From an uncultured Prevotella sp. (lineage in GTDB: Bacteria; Bacteroidota; Bacteroidia; Bacteroidales; Bacteroidaceae): DNA of 7,993 bases. Where the stretch lies: assembly GCA_947095945.1 (NCBI GenBank), contig CAMUQM010000084.1:1-7993 (forward strand), in the 5' to 3' direction. Of this stretch, positions 1 to 6,073 are shown one piece after another. The notes below the pieces were generated by a model. It saw nothing but the letters and a program-made list of their open reading frames with translations, was not told the DNA's origin and ran no database searches. Each line of letters opens with the position of its first letter. The first letter of the stretch is position 1. The translations under genes were made by a program, and so were the position numbers.

Positions 1-29
1 CACAGAAATTTACTGCTAATGATTGTGAT

Positions 30-392
30 ATGCCAATGACAGATATTCATTTGCGAGTATCACAAGATAGTGGTGATCTTATGGCTTTTGACGATGGCGA
101 TAACGAAATTACTCGCTGTGTCATAGGTCAATGGATTGATAATAAGAGTGATAAATTTTATCAGGAAGCAGCTGCTATTTTGCGTTCAGAACTCAATCGT
201 ATTAAGAACGTAATAGAGAATATGTCAATCATGAAGCCTTATAGTTTCATTCTTGAGGATGATGATAGGAACAATATTGCAGAACTTTATCTTGTTGATG
301 ACGACATTGTTATTATAGGTGGCGACCTCATGCATGATTTAGATAATGACCTCGATAGCTTCCTCAAAGATTTATTGAGCAAAGAAGAATGA
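30..392 (+). CDS. Small acidic hypothetical protein upstream of the type IX secretion plug gene; start uncertain
   Basis: A 120-residue cytosolic-looking protein with no signal peptide or membrane segment; I do not recognise a named family or function. It is strongly acidic: 28 Asp/Glu against 11 Lys/Arg, with acidic runs at residues 77-79 and 90-92 and an Asp-rich C-terminus (99-114). A middle segment (about 43-65) looks helical and amphipathic. The pattern of short strands, one helix and an acidic tail suggests a small folded alpha/beta protein. Its stop overlaps the start of the plug gene by 4 bp (ATGA at 389-392), which implies one mRNA and translational coupling. The reading frame stays open to the left edge (nine codons before the ATG at 30), and a second ATG lies at 36, so the true start could be upstream. 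I prefer 30 because the following residues read as a natural N-terminus and no Shine-Dalgarno sequence is expected in this phylum. Coding status is well supported by the overlap; the function is unknown. Confidence 0.8.
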   Translation: MPMTDIHLRVSQDSGDLMAFDDGDNEITRCVIGQWIDNKSDKFYQEAAAILRSELNRIKNVIENMSIMKPYSFILEDDDRNNIAELYLVDDDIVIIGGDLMHDLDNDLDSFLKDLLSKEE

Positions 393-1657
393 AGCGATTA
401 GTCTTTATATTCATCTATTGTTTAGCTTGTCTTTTCCCTCTTTCTATCTTTGCACAGCGACATCAAATCAATGACGATAATATTCGTTCATTGCAGGTTG
501 TTGCTAATCAGAAGTGGATGGATTTACCAATCATGGTACTTAATGGTGGAAAGATAAGCATAGACTTTGATGACCTTACGCATACTTATCGCCGTTTGAC
601 TTATCGGTTAGAACATTGTGAGGCAGATTGGAAACCTTCTGTCGGACTCTTTGAGAGTGATGTCGTAGATGGTTTTATTACTGGAAACACAATAGATGAT
701 GTAAAGGAATCTACACTTACAAACACACTTTATACACATTATCATTTGGATATTCCTAATGATAAGTGTCGTCCTAAGTTGTCAGGTAATTATCGTCTTT
801 ATATATATGATGACGATGATAATAATTCTGACCGCCCTTTACTTACGGCTTGTTTTATGCTTACAGAGCCAGTAGAGAGTTCTATGGGGGTTAGCTTGAA
901 TATTACAACACAAACGGATCAGTCAATTAATCGTGAGCATCAGCAGGCTGATATGCAGGTTGATTATGGTAATTACACGGTAAGCAACCCTCAACAGCAG
1001 ATTAAAACGGTTGTATTACAAAATCGTAACTGGCTCGATGCTCGTTGGAACAGCAAACCGCAGTATGTCATGTCAAATAGTTTGCGGTGGTCGCATAATC
1101 AAGATTATATCTTTTGGGCGGGTAATGAGTATAGGAAGTTTGAGATTCTCTCAACTGATGTAACCTCTATGGGAGTAGATAAAATCGGTTGGGACGGCAA
1201 GAATTTTCATGCCTATCTCTTCCCTACTGCTCCTTTGTTGAACTATATCTATGACGAGGATGCTGATGGTGCATTCTTAATACGTAACTCGGATAATGTA
1301 GAGATAAATACGACGAGCGATTATATGCTGACTCACTTTCAGCTTAACACGCCATCTCCCTACCCTTACAGAATATTTTTGAATGGCGACTGGACTTGTA
1401 GTCGTCTGCTACCAGCTTATGAGATGACTTATAATGAAACAGGGGGATATTATGAGGCTGTTGTTCCTTTGAAGTTGGGTTATTACAATTATCAATTTCT
1501 TGCTGCAGATGAACAAGGCAGACTCTCTTCTTTCAGAGTAGATAATAGTCATTACCAAACTGAAAATAGCTATCAGGCACTTGTTTATTTCCGTCCGCAA
1601 GGAGGACGTACTGATAAACTTGTTGGCTATTCAAATGTTAGGTTTATCAAGAAGTGA
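389..1657 (+). CDS. Type IX secretion system plug protein (DUF5103 family)
   Basis: A secreted 422-residue protein that resembles the DUF5103 family, since renamed type IX secretion plug. Family knowledge: in Flavobacterium johnsoniae the Plug protein closes the periplasmic mouth of the giant outer-membrane translocon SprA when the channel is empty. Seen here: a signal peptide (KR at 2-3, hydrophobic core 4-21, likely signal peptidase I cut after Ala22, giving an N-terminal Gln). C11 and C14 lie in the hydrophobic core but do not form a good lipobox. The mature chain is rich in Tyr, Asp and Asn and looks all-beta. A C-terminal module of about 95 residues starts at FLNGDW (330-335), and the ending includes YFRPQGGR (400-407), which I recall as typical of the family. 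There are no transmembrane helices beyond the signal, which fits a periplasmic or outer-membrane-associated protein. It is the second gene of a unit with the small acidic protein (4-bp overlap). The family call is from remembered sequence character, not a search; I am fairly sure of it. Confidence 0.85.
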   Translation: MKRLVFIFIYCLACLFPLSIFAQRHQINDDNIRSLQVVANQKWMDLPIMVLNGGKISIDFDDLTHTYRRLTYRLEHCEADWKPSVGLFESDVVDGFITGNTIDDVKESTLTNTLYTHYHLDIPNDKCRPKLSGNYRLYIYDDDDNNSDRPLLTACFMLTEPVESSMGVSLNITTQTDQSINREHQQADMQVDYGNYTVSNPQQQIKTVVLQNRNWLDARWNSKPQYVMSNSLRWSHNQDYIFWAGNEYRKFEILSTDVTSMGVDKIGWDGKNFHAYLFPTAPLLNYIYDEDADGAFLIRNSDNVEINTTSDYMLTHFQLNTPSPYPYRIFLNGDWTCSRLLPAYEMTYNETGGYYEAVVPLKLGYYNYQFLAADEQGRLSSFRVDNSHYQTENSYQALVYFRPQGGRTDKLVGYSNVRFIKK

Positions 1658-1658
1658 G

Positions 1659-1698
1659 ACATAAATTCATTGTTGTATCAATGTGATTTTTATGTTTT
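1659..1698 (+). terminator. Weak AT-rich hairpin just after the plug stop codon
   Basis: ACATAAA (1659-1665) pairs with TTTATGT (1689-1695), and inside it CATTG (1668-1672) pairs with CAATG (1679-1683) around a 6-nt loop. The two stems are separated by an unequal internal loop, and the structure runs into TTTT (1695-1698). It begins two bases after the stop codon. It could be a weak terminator or a 3'-end stabilising structure for the acidic protein-plug mRNA. The low GC content of the stem makes efficient termination doubtful, so read-through to the stronger terminator near 2017-2067 is possible. Confidence 0.35.
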
Positions 1699-1833
1699 GA
1701 ATTCATTTGCAATTTAGTGTTTTGGTTTTAGAAAAATCATTACATAAGTTGTTGTGCTTAGCGTTTATAAACACGAAAAATCATGGTTGCGAAGTGTCTT
1801 TATAACTATCAGTAAATCAGTAGATTGTGAAGT

Positions 1834-1902
1834 GGCGTTCTAAAAGGTGCTTAGTAAGGCTTCAAAAGGGCGTTAGTTAGCGTTCAAAAGGGCATCTTTT
1901 GC
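1834..1902. repeat. Three degenerate ~22-bp tandem units with TTC-(T)-AAAAGG cores
   Basis: Three successive units begin GCGTTC (1835), GGCTTC (1858) and GCGTTC (1880), spaced 23 and 22 bp apart. Each continues as AAAAGG(G/T): GCGTTCTAAAAGGTGC, GGCTTCAAAAGGGCG and GCGTTCAAAAGGGCA. The third unit also forms a perfect inverted repeat, CAAAAG (1885-1890) and CTTTTG (1896-1901), around GGCAT. Another AAAAGGGC copy lies at 1972-1979, outside the tandem block. The units diverge from each other and lie wholly between genes. No insertion-sequence ends, target duplications or ORF accompany them. A dispersed non-coding repeat family is the likeliest explanation, with function unknown. Confidence 0.55.
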
Positions 1903-1934
1903 AAGCCAATTAGACGTTAATTCGAATGCTATTA

Positions 1935-1985
1935 AGCCCCTTTTAAAAAGGAGGGTGTGAAAAATTAGGACAAAAGGGCTAATTT
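1935..1985. repeat. Nested inverted repeats between the tandem units and the rho terminator
   Basis: AGCCCCTTTT (1935-1944) is almost the reverse complement of AAAAGGGCT (1972-1980), differing by one missing G. Inside, CCTTTT (1939-1944) can also pair with AAAAGG (1946-1951), though with too small a loop to fold unless the inner pairs open. A separate perfect 7-bp inverted repeat, AAATTAG (1962-1968) and CTAATTT (1979-1985), brackets the last AAAAGGG copy. The alternative pairings share bases, so several mutually exclusive folds are possible. This looks like a continuation of the repeat cluster at 1834-1902 and not a distinct gene element. Confidence 0.4.
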
Positions 1986-2013
1986 CTGTGTTTGTTAGAA
2001 ACTGCATATAAAC

Positions 2014-2070
2014 AAAAAAAGTGTATCAAAAGGAAACAATACTGTTTCATACTTTCGATACACTTTTATT
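2014..2070. terminator. Bidirectional intrinsic terminator between the plug gene and rho
   Basis: A perfect 11-bp outer stem, AAAAGTGTATC (2017-2027) with GATACACTTTT (2057-2067), encloses a 6-bp inner stem, GAAACA (2033-2038) with TGTTTC (2043-2048), closed by ATAC. AAAG (2029-2032) and CTTT (2052-2055) can pair between them. On the minus strand the hairpin is followed by seven Ts (complement of 2014-2020), giving a strong terminator 65 nt after the rho stop. On the plus strand it is followed by TTTTATTATTT and could end transcripts reading through from the plug gene. Symmetry and position between convergent genes make the two-way role likely. Confidence 0.85.
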
Positions 2071-2132
2071 ATTTACATGTACTATAAACCTGTTATTTTC
2101 AGAAAGAAAACAAGTTTAATAGTTTTATTTCA

Positions 2133-4088
2133 TTAATCATTCATAGACAACAGGAACTCTTCATTGTTCTCTGTACGTCTCATTCGGTCGTGGATAGAGT
2201 TCATTGCCTCGATAGAATTCATATCAGCAATATACTTACGGAGGATCCACATGCGGTCAAGTGTTGTGCGATTCTGCAAGAGGTCATCACGACGAGTACT
2301 TGAAGCAACCAAGTTAACAGCAGGGAAGATACGCTTATTGCTCAAGCTGCGATCAAGCTGCAACTCCATATTACCAGTTCCCTTGAATTCCTCAAAGATA
2401 ACCTCATCCATCTTAGAACCTGTGTCAATCAAGGCTGTTGCAATGATGGTCAGAGAGCCACCACCCTCAATATTACGAGCAGCACCGAAGAAACGCTTTG
2501 GTTTCTGTAATGCATTGGCATCAACACCACCAGTCAACACCTTACCAGATGCTGGTGCTACGGTGTTATAAGCACGTGCCAAACGAGTGATAGAGTCAAG
2601 GAAGATAACAACATCGTGACCACACTCAACCATGCGCTTTGCTTTCTCTAATACGATACCAGCAATCTTTACGTGGCGTTCTGCAGGCTCATCAAATGTT
2701 GAAGCAATGACTTCTGCGTTTACTGTTCGTGCCATATCCGTAACCTCCTCAGGACGCTCATCAATCAAGAGCATCATCAAGTAAGCCTCTGGATGGTTGG
2801 CTGCAATAGCATTGGCAATGTCCTTCATCAAGATAGTCTTACCTGTCTTTGGCTGTGCAACAATCAAAGCACGTTGTCCCTTACCGATTGGTGAGAAGAG
2901 ATCTACAATACGTGTTGAAAGATTGGTTGTACGAGGATCACCACAGAGGGTAAACTTCTCTTCTGGGAAGAGCGGTGTTAGATGCTCAAATGGAATACGG
3001 TCACGAACCTCAGAAGGCTTACGGCCGTTAATCTTATCAATGCTTGTCAGTGGGAAAAACTTCTCACCTTCATGTGGTGGACGCACGTGACACTCCACAA
3101 CATCACCTGTCTTCAAGCCAAACTGCTTAATCTGATTGTTTGCAATATATACATCATCAGGTGATGACAAGTAGTTATAATCACTTGAACGGAGGAAGCC
3201 ATAGCCATCAGGCATTACTTCAAGAACACCGTTTGCCTTGATAATGTCAGAGAAATCATAGTTTGCATTATTTGCTACTGGAACATTATCATAGACAGGA
3301 GTTGATGGCATCTGTGCAGGAGTTGTAGGCTGATCAAACATATCGTAGTTTGGAACAATACCCTGATCCTCTATTGGTAGGTCAACAACAGGAATAAAGT
3401 CGGTTCCATCTCCCGGGTCACCAGCCCATATACCATCAGGTAATACTGGATAACCAGCAGGTTCCATATTCATATTATGTGCGTTAACCTTTTCCTGAAG
3501 GCGTGCCAATAGTTCTTCTTTACCTTCACTCTCTTCCTGTGCTTGTACGTTAGAGAACTGATCCTCTGGGATGAAATCCTCTGGAGCAGATGGTTCTACA
3601 TTCTCTACTGGTGCTTCCTCTACAGGCTCTTCTACCTGCTGTGTTTCTTCTGCTTTTGCTTTAATAGCAGCTTCAGCAGCAGCAATAGCTTCTAATTCAG
3701 CCTTAGATTTACGACCACGATGCTTAGGAATGGATGCTAATATTTCTTCTGGAGATTTCTCTTCAGTCTTTTCATTCTTTGACTCAGGCAACTCTTTGAA
3801 TAATGATGGCTGACTTGTAGCCATATTCTTATTCTTCTGTACGTCGAAATTTTCCCCTTCTTCACCATGAACCGAATAAACCCTGTCGGTATCTTTTCGT
3901 GCTATTCTGGTACGCTTACGCTTTGATTCTAAGGGATGTGCAGTACCCGCTTCTTCTGCTTGACGATCAAGGATAGCATAAACGAGCTTGTCCTTATCAT
4001 CTCCAGATGAATAAGCGGCACCAGTGCTCTGAGCAATAGCTTCAAGCTCAGAAACTTCTTTCTCTAATAATTCTTCTTTGCTTAACAT
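2133..4088 (-). CDS. rho: Transcription termination factor Rho, long form with low-complexity N-terminal insertion
   Basis: Rho is a hexameric RNA-dependent ATPase that binds nascent untranslated RNA and releases RNA polymerase. The protein is 651 residues against about 420 in E. coli. Residues 1-45 are the N-terminal helical Rho_N segment (starts MLSKEELLEKEVSELEAIAQ). Residues about 51-275 are an insertion of low complexity, rich in Glu, Ala, Pro and Lys at first and in Pro, Asp and Asn later, with basic patches KRKRTR (56-61) and HRGRKSK (123-129). The RNA-binding cold-shock-like domain spans about 280-355 (DGYGFLRS at 294-301). The ATPase core follows: Walker A QPKTGKT (412-418), LLIDERPEEVT (440-450), Walker B ending at Asp498 (VVIFLD) and the Q/R-loop region PASGKVLTGGVDANAL (512-527). 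The C-terminus is complete. All catalytic motifs are intact, so the enzyme should be active. It sits alone in its unit, with its own promoter, a structured leader and a strong terminator. Family knowledge: Bacteroides Rho has a comparable disordered insertion linked to condensate formation and gut fitness. Confidence 0.98.
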   Translation of the reverse strand: MLSKEELLEKEVSELEAIAQSTGAAYSSGDDKDKLVYAILDRQAEEAGTAHPLESKRKRTRIARKDTDRVYSVHGEEGENFDVQKNKNMATSQPSLFKELPESKNEKTEEKSPEEILASIPKHRGRKSKAELEAIAAAEAAIKAKAEETQQVEEPVEEAPVENVEPSAPEDFIPEDQFSNVQAQEESEGKEELLARLQEKVNAHNMNMEPAGYPVLPDGIWAGDPGDGTDFIPVVDLPIEDQGIVPNYDMFDQPTTPAQMPSTPVYDNVPVANNANYDFSDIIKANGVLEVMPDGYGFLRSSDYNYLSSPDDVYIANNQIKQFGLKTGDVVECHVRPPHEGEKFFPLTSIDKINGRKPSEVRDRIPFEHLTPLFPEEKFTLCGDPRTTNLSTRIVDLFSPIGKGQRALIVAQPKTGKTILMKDIANAIAANHPEAYLMMLLIDERPEEVTDMARTVNAEVIASTFDEPAERHVKIAGIVLEKAKRMVECGHDVVIFLDSITRLARAYNTVAPASGKVLTGGVDANALQKPKRFFGAARNIEGGGSLTIIATALIDTGSKMDEVIFEEFKGTGNMELQLDRSLSNKRIFPAVNLVASSTRRDDLLQNRTTLDRMWILRKYIADMNSIEAMNSIHDRMRRTENNEEFLLSMND

Positions 4089-4106
4089 ATAAATATGTAT
4101 GGGAAA

Positions 4107-4148
4107 TTACATTTGATAGTGTCGACGTTTCATAAGGTGAAACATCAT
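4107..4148 (-). CDS. Possible 13-codon leader ORF upstream of rho
   Basis: In the predicted rho leader a short ORF starts with ATG ATG and encodes MMFHLMKRRHYQM before a TAA. It ends 18 nt before the rho ATG and contains a 9-bp hairpin (4124-4146), so ribosomes on it would melt that hairpin. E. coli rho also has a leader-peptide ORF and is autoregulated in its leader, which makes this position suggestive. A 13-codon ORF can easily arise by chance and there is no Shine-Dalgarno sequence to support translation, so this is a tentative call only. Confidence 0.25.
   Translation of the reverse strand: MMFHLMKRRHYQM
4124..4146 (-). promoter_or_regulatory. Hairpin in the rho mRNA leader
   Basis: The minus-strand RNA can form a 9-bp stem with one G-U pair and a 5-nt loop. 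The core is the perfect inverted repeat GTTTCA (plus 4127-4132) and TGAAAC (4138-4143), extended by three pairs on each side. It lies about 35-57 nt upstream of the rho start and about 15 nt after the inferred transcription start. No T-tract follows, so it is not an intrinsic terminator. It could affect translation, stability or Rho autoregulation; the regulatory role is inference. Confidence 0.45.
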
Positions 4149-4168
4149 TAAATGTGTCTTTTGTGCCG

Positions 4169-4200
4169 CAAAGGTATAATTTTTATTTGAACCTTACAAG
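4169..4200 (-). promoter_or_regulatory. rho promoter, Bacteroidota type
   Basis: On the minus strand TACCTTTG (plus 4169-4176) matches the -7 consensus TAnnTTTG exactly. CTTG (plus 4197-4200) lies 20 bp upstream, the usual spacing to the -33 TTTG element, with one mismatch. Transcription would start near 4162, leaving a leader of roughly 75 nt before the rho ATG. Confidence 0.65.
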
Positions 4201-4330
4201 ATTTCTCTTATCTTTTTTGATATTATTCTGTTGATAAAGAGGAATTAATATGTGTATATTTAGGAATCATTAGGTAGAGAGGTAGTATCTGTATGTCAAA
4301 TATTTAATGTATATCAATTGTACATAACAA
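4201..4330. other. AT-rich spacer upstream of rho, no gene
   Basis: This is part of the 329-bp gap between rho and the DUF4301 gene (4089-4417), whose other parts are the rho leader and promoter and the DUF4301 terminator. I see no ORF, RNA gene or clear operator in it. A small inverted repeat, ATTGT (4317-4321) and ACAAT (4327-4331) around a 5-nt loop, abuts the DUF4301 terminator. Confidence 0.5.
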
Positions 4331-4373
4331 TATTCCCAACCACTGGATTTCGAAATTCCAAGGGTTGGGAATA
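4331..4373 (-). terminator. Terminator hairpin downstream of the DUF4301 gene
   Basis: An 11-bp perfect stem pairs TATTCCCAACC (4331-4341) with GGTTGGGAATA (4363-4373). Inside it TGGA (4344-4347) pairs with TCCA (4357-4360), and TTTCGAAA lies at the tip. It starts 44 nt after the stop of the minus-strand DUF4301 gene. The following minus-strand sequence is only moderately T-rich (TTGTTATG), so this may be a weaker terminator or an mRNA 3'-end stabiliser. It also keeps the DUF4301 transcript apart from the rho promoter. Confidence 0.65.
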
Positions 4374-4417
4374 ATAGAGTTTATAATGAACTTAATGAAA
4401 TCCTACCATTAAAATGC

Positions 4418-5935
4418 TTACTGATGCTGCTCGCGTAGAAGGTCGTTGACTGTCTTTACAGGATTGAAAGTGCCAAGTGGTACTTCAACAAAGACTGTAT
4501 TCCAATCACTCATAGCACCATTCCATAAACCGGGGAGCTCTAAAGCCTTAAGATCACGGCCATTCTTTGACTTTGAACTGATGAAACCTGTTGACTTGTC
4601 TACATACTTTGTTAAGTCAAAAGCATTGCCCTTATAATCTTTGATTGCGCAAACAAGATCAACAGGATTGAAGTGTGTGCCTTCTGTAAACATCTTCATA
4701 GATGCATCATCATTCTTATCAATTTGTGAACTCTCAAGAATCTGAAGGCTAACAGTGCCATCTTGATTATAAGCAAGGAATGGACCACCACCGGGTTCAC
4801 CTACATTCTTCACCATACCGCATACACGCATTGGGCGATTCAACTTCTTATATAGGTATTCTGCCATTGCTGTATCATCTAAAGAAGACACATCATGTTT
4901 CTCACAAGAAAGCTCGTTCTGCAGGAAATTAACCATTTCTTTCAGTTCTGTACGTGTACAGTTCCCTTCCTCCAGTTTGTGAAGATAAGCGAAGACACGC
5001 TCTTGTAAGGCTACAAGTTTACCTGCAATGATCATCTTCCAACTGATGGTTTCTTCCTTCAAGCGGTCAGGTACTACGTTATCAATATTCTTGATGAAAA
5101 CAACATCAGCATCCAAATCATTCAAATTCTCTATCAATGCGCCATGACCACCCGGACGGAACAACAATGAGTCGTCCTCATTACGGAAAGGAGTATTGTC
5201 AAGGTTTACTGCAATTGTATCTGTGCTTGGTTTCTGCTCAGAGAAAGAAATATCAAAGTTTACACGAAACTTTGCTTCAAATCCAGCCCGCTTGTCAGCT
5301 ACCTTTTGTTTGAAGAATGCTAAGTGTTCGTGTGATACGGTGAAATGTACGTGTGCTTGTTTGTTACTTTCCGCATATCTTGCAGCTTCCACTAAATGTT
5401 CTTCCATTGGAGTACGCATTCCATCGTCATAAGAATGAAATAGCAGCAAGCCCTTAGGTAGCTGTCCGTAATTCAATCCTTCCTTATTTAATAGCGTAGC
5501 AACAACCGCTTTGTATCGCCCTTCTGCTACCAACTCATCGATAGTCTTACCTTCCAGCTGCTGACATTTAGCTGATAACTCCTCAAAGAAAGCAAACTGA
5601 TGAATATTTGAGAAGAACTCCTTTTCAAAATCACTTACAGGAGCCTCGTTACTTCCATTGAGGAATGCAAAAAGGTCCTTAAACATACGACTGGCTGCAC
5701 CAGAAGCTGGAACAAACTTGACAACCTTATGACCACGAGTTTGATAATCTTTCCATGCACGACAAGCGACCTCACAAGCATTCTTATCAAGCACTGTAAC
5801 TCCTTTCTTTGGTGTTGCAGCACCTTCAAGCTTCAAGTAAGGGAAACCTCTCTTAAAGTCTTCCAACTGTCTGTTAATCTGTTCTTCACTTATTCCTTTG
5901 TCATGAATCTGTTTTAGGTCTTCTTTCTTCAACAT
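4418..5935 (-). CDS. DUF4301 family protein, nucleotidyltransferase-like motifs
   Basis: A 505-residue soluble protein without signal peptide or membrane helices, resembling the Bacteroidota family DUF4301, whose biochemical role is not established as far as I know. Motifs seen: VPASGAASRMFKDL (75-88), similar in shape to the glycine-rich N-terminal loop (GxGxR-like) of sugar-phosphate nucleotidyltransferases; FRPGGHGALIENLN (259-272), which recalls the PxGHG uridine-binding loop of UDP-sugar pyrophosphorylases; VVFIKNIDNVVPD (278-290), which recalls the N-x-DN segment that follows in those enzymes; and VKNVGEPGGGPFLA (375-388) with a late WNTVFVEVP (478-486). The order and spacing of the first three fit a GT-A-type fold acting on a nucleotide sugar, but this is inference. 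The length is in the range of eukaryotic-type UDP-sugar pyrophosphorylases. The start at 5935 gives a natural N-terminus (MLKKEDLKQIHDKGISEEQI) and lies about 28 nt after the inferred transcription start. It appears monocistronic, divergent from the RelA/SpoT gene. The family call is fairly sure, the function is not. Confidence 0.88.
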   Translation of the reverse strand: MLKKEDLKQIHDKGISEEQINRQLEDFKRGFPYLKLEGAATPKKGVTVLDKNACEVACRAWKDYQTRGHKVVKFVPASGAASRMFKDLFAFLNGSNEAPVSDFEKEFFSNIHQFAFFEELSAKCQQLEGKTIDELVAEGRYKAVVATLLNKEGLNYGQLPKGLLLFHSYDDGMRTPMEEHLVEAARYAESNKQAHVHFTVSHEHLAFFKQKVADKRAGFEAKFRVNFDISFSEQKPSTDTIAVNLDNTPFRNEDDSLLFRPGGHGALIENLNDLDADVVFIKNIDNVVPDRLKEETISWKMIIAGKLVALQERVFAYLHKLEEGNCTRTELKEMVNFLQNELSCEKHDVSSLDDTAMAEYLYKKLNRPMRVCGMVKNVGEPGGGPFLAYNQDGTVSLQILESSQIDKNDDASMKMFTEGTHFNPVDLVCAIKDYKGNAFDLTKYVDKSTGFISSKSKNGRDLKALELPGLWNGAMSDWNTVFVEVPLGTFNPVKTVNDLLREQHQ

Positions 5936-5970
5936 AATAATAAGGTATTAAAAAGATTGTATTATAACTG

Positions 5971-6002
5971 CAAAAATAACGAATTAAACCGAAATAAAGA
6001 AA
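5971..6002 (-). promoter_or_regulatory. DUF4301 gene promoter, Bacteroidota type
   Basis: On the minus strand TATTTTTG (plus 5971-5978) matches TAnnTTTG exactly. The sequence 20 bp upstream, TTTC (plus 5999-6002), is a one-mismatch -33 element. The start of transcription would be near 5964, giving a leader of about 28 nt. Confidence 0.5.
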
Positions 6003-6043
6003 CTATTTGACACATTAATTCTTAATAATATCGATTTTCTTTG

Positions 6044-6051
6044 TATCTTTG
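6044..6051 (+). promoter_or_regulatory. -7 box of the RelA/SpoT gene promoter
   Basis: TATCTTTG matches the Bacteroidota -7 consensus TAnnTTTG and ends 22 nt before the ATG at 6074, giving a leader of about 16 nt. No good TTTG lies 19-21 bp upstream (TTTG at 6006-6009 is too far), so the -33 element is weak or absent and the promoter may depend on an activator or be poor. Confidence 0.5.
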
Positions 6052-6073
6052 CCTCTGAAAAATAGAATGTATT

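Larger units (their letters stand above)
1658..2132. other. Convergent intergenic region with repeats and terminators, no gene
   Basis: This 475-bp stretch lies between the converging 3' ends of the plug gene and rho. No convincing ORF is present on either strand. It holds a weak hairpin directly after the plug stop, a 10-bp direct repeat GAAAAATCAT at 1731-1740 and 1775-1784, a 10-bp palindrome GTTTATAAAC at 1763-1772, a cluster of degenerate ~22-bp units (1834-1902), further inverted repeats (1935-1985) and a strong two-way terminator (2014-2070). The repeat-rich middle resembles, from memory, intergenic repeats scattered in Prevotella genomes; I could not verify this. Confidence 0.7.

Noticed and set aside
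1..19. Possible tail of an upstream gene ending in TAA at 17-19
   Set aside because: Only five codons are visible, so nothing can be said about whether this frame codes.
418..433. Lipoprotein signal in the plug protein (Cys14 preceded by CLA)
   Set aside because: The -3 residue is Cys and the hydrophobic stretch continues well past Cys14 to a better signal peptidase I site after Ala22.
1409..1600. 63-codon minus-strand ORF inside the plug gene
   Set aside because: It lies wholly antisense to a well-supported gene, has no promoter box and resembles no known protein; it is a shadow of the real frame.
1834..1985. CRISPR array or insertion sequence
   Set aside because: The units are too short and divergent with no constant spacers, and there is no transposase, terminal inverted repeat pair or target duplication.
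2164..3813. Several plus-strand ORFs of 60-135 codons across rho
   Set aside because: All are antisense to the strongly conserved Rho coding sequence and their Ser/Thr-rich or Arg-rich translations are typical reverse-frame products.
6007..6031. E. coli-like promoter: TTGACA at 6007-6012 with TAATAT at 6026-6031
   Set aside because: The spacer is only 13 bp, and Bacteroidota sigma factor uses TTTG / TAnnTTTG elements; a TAnnTTTG box lies closer to the gene.
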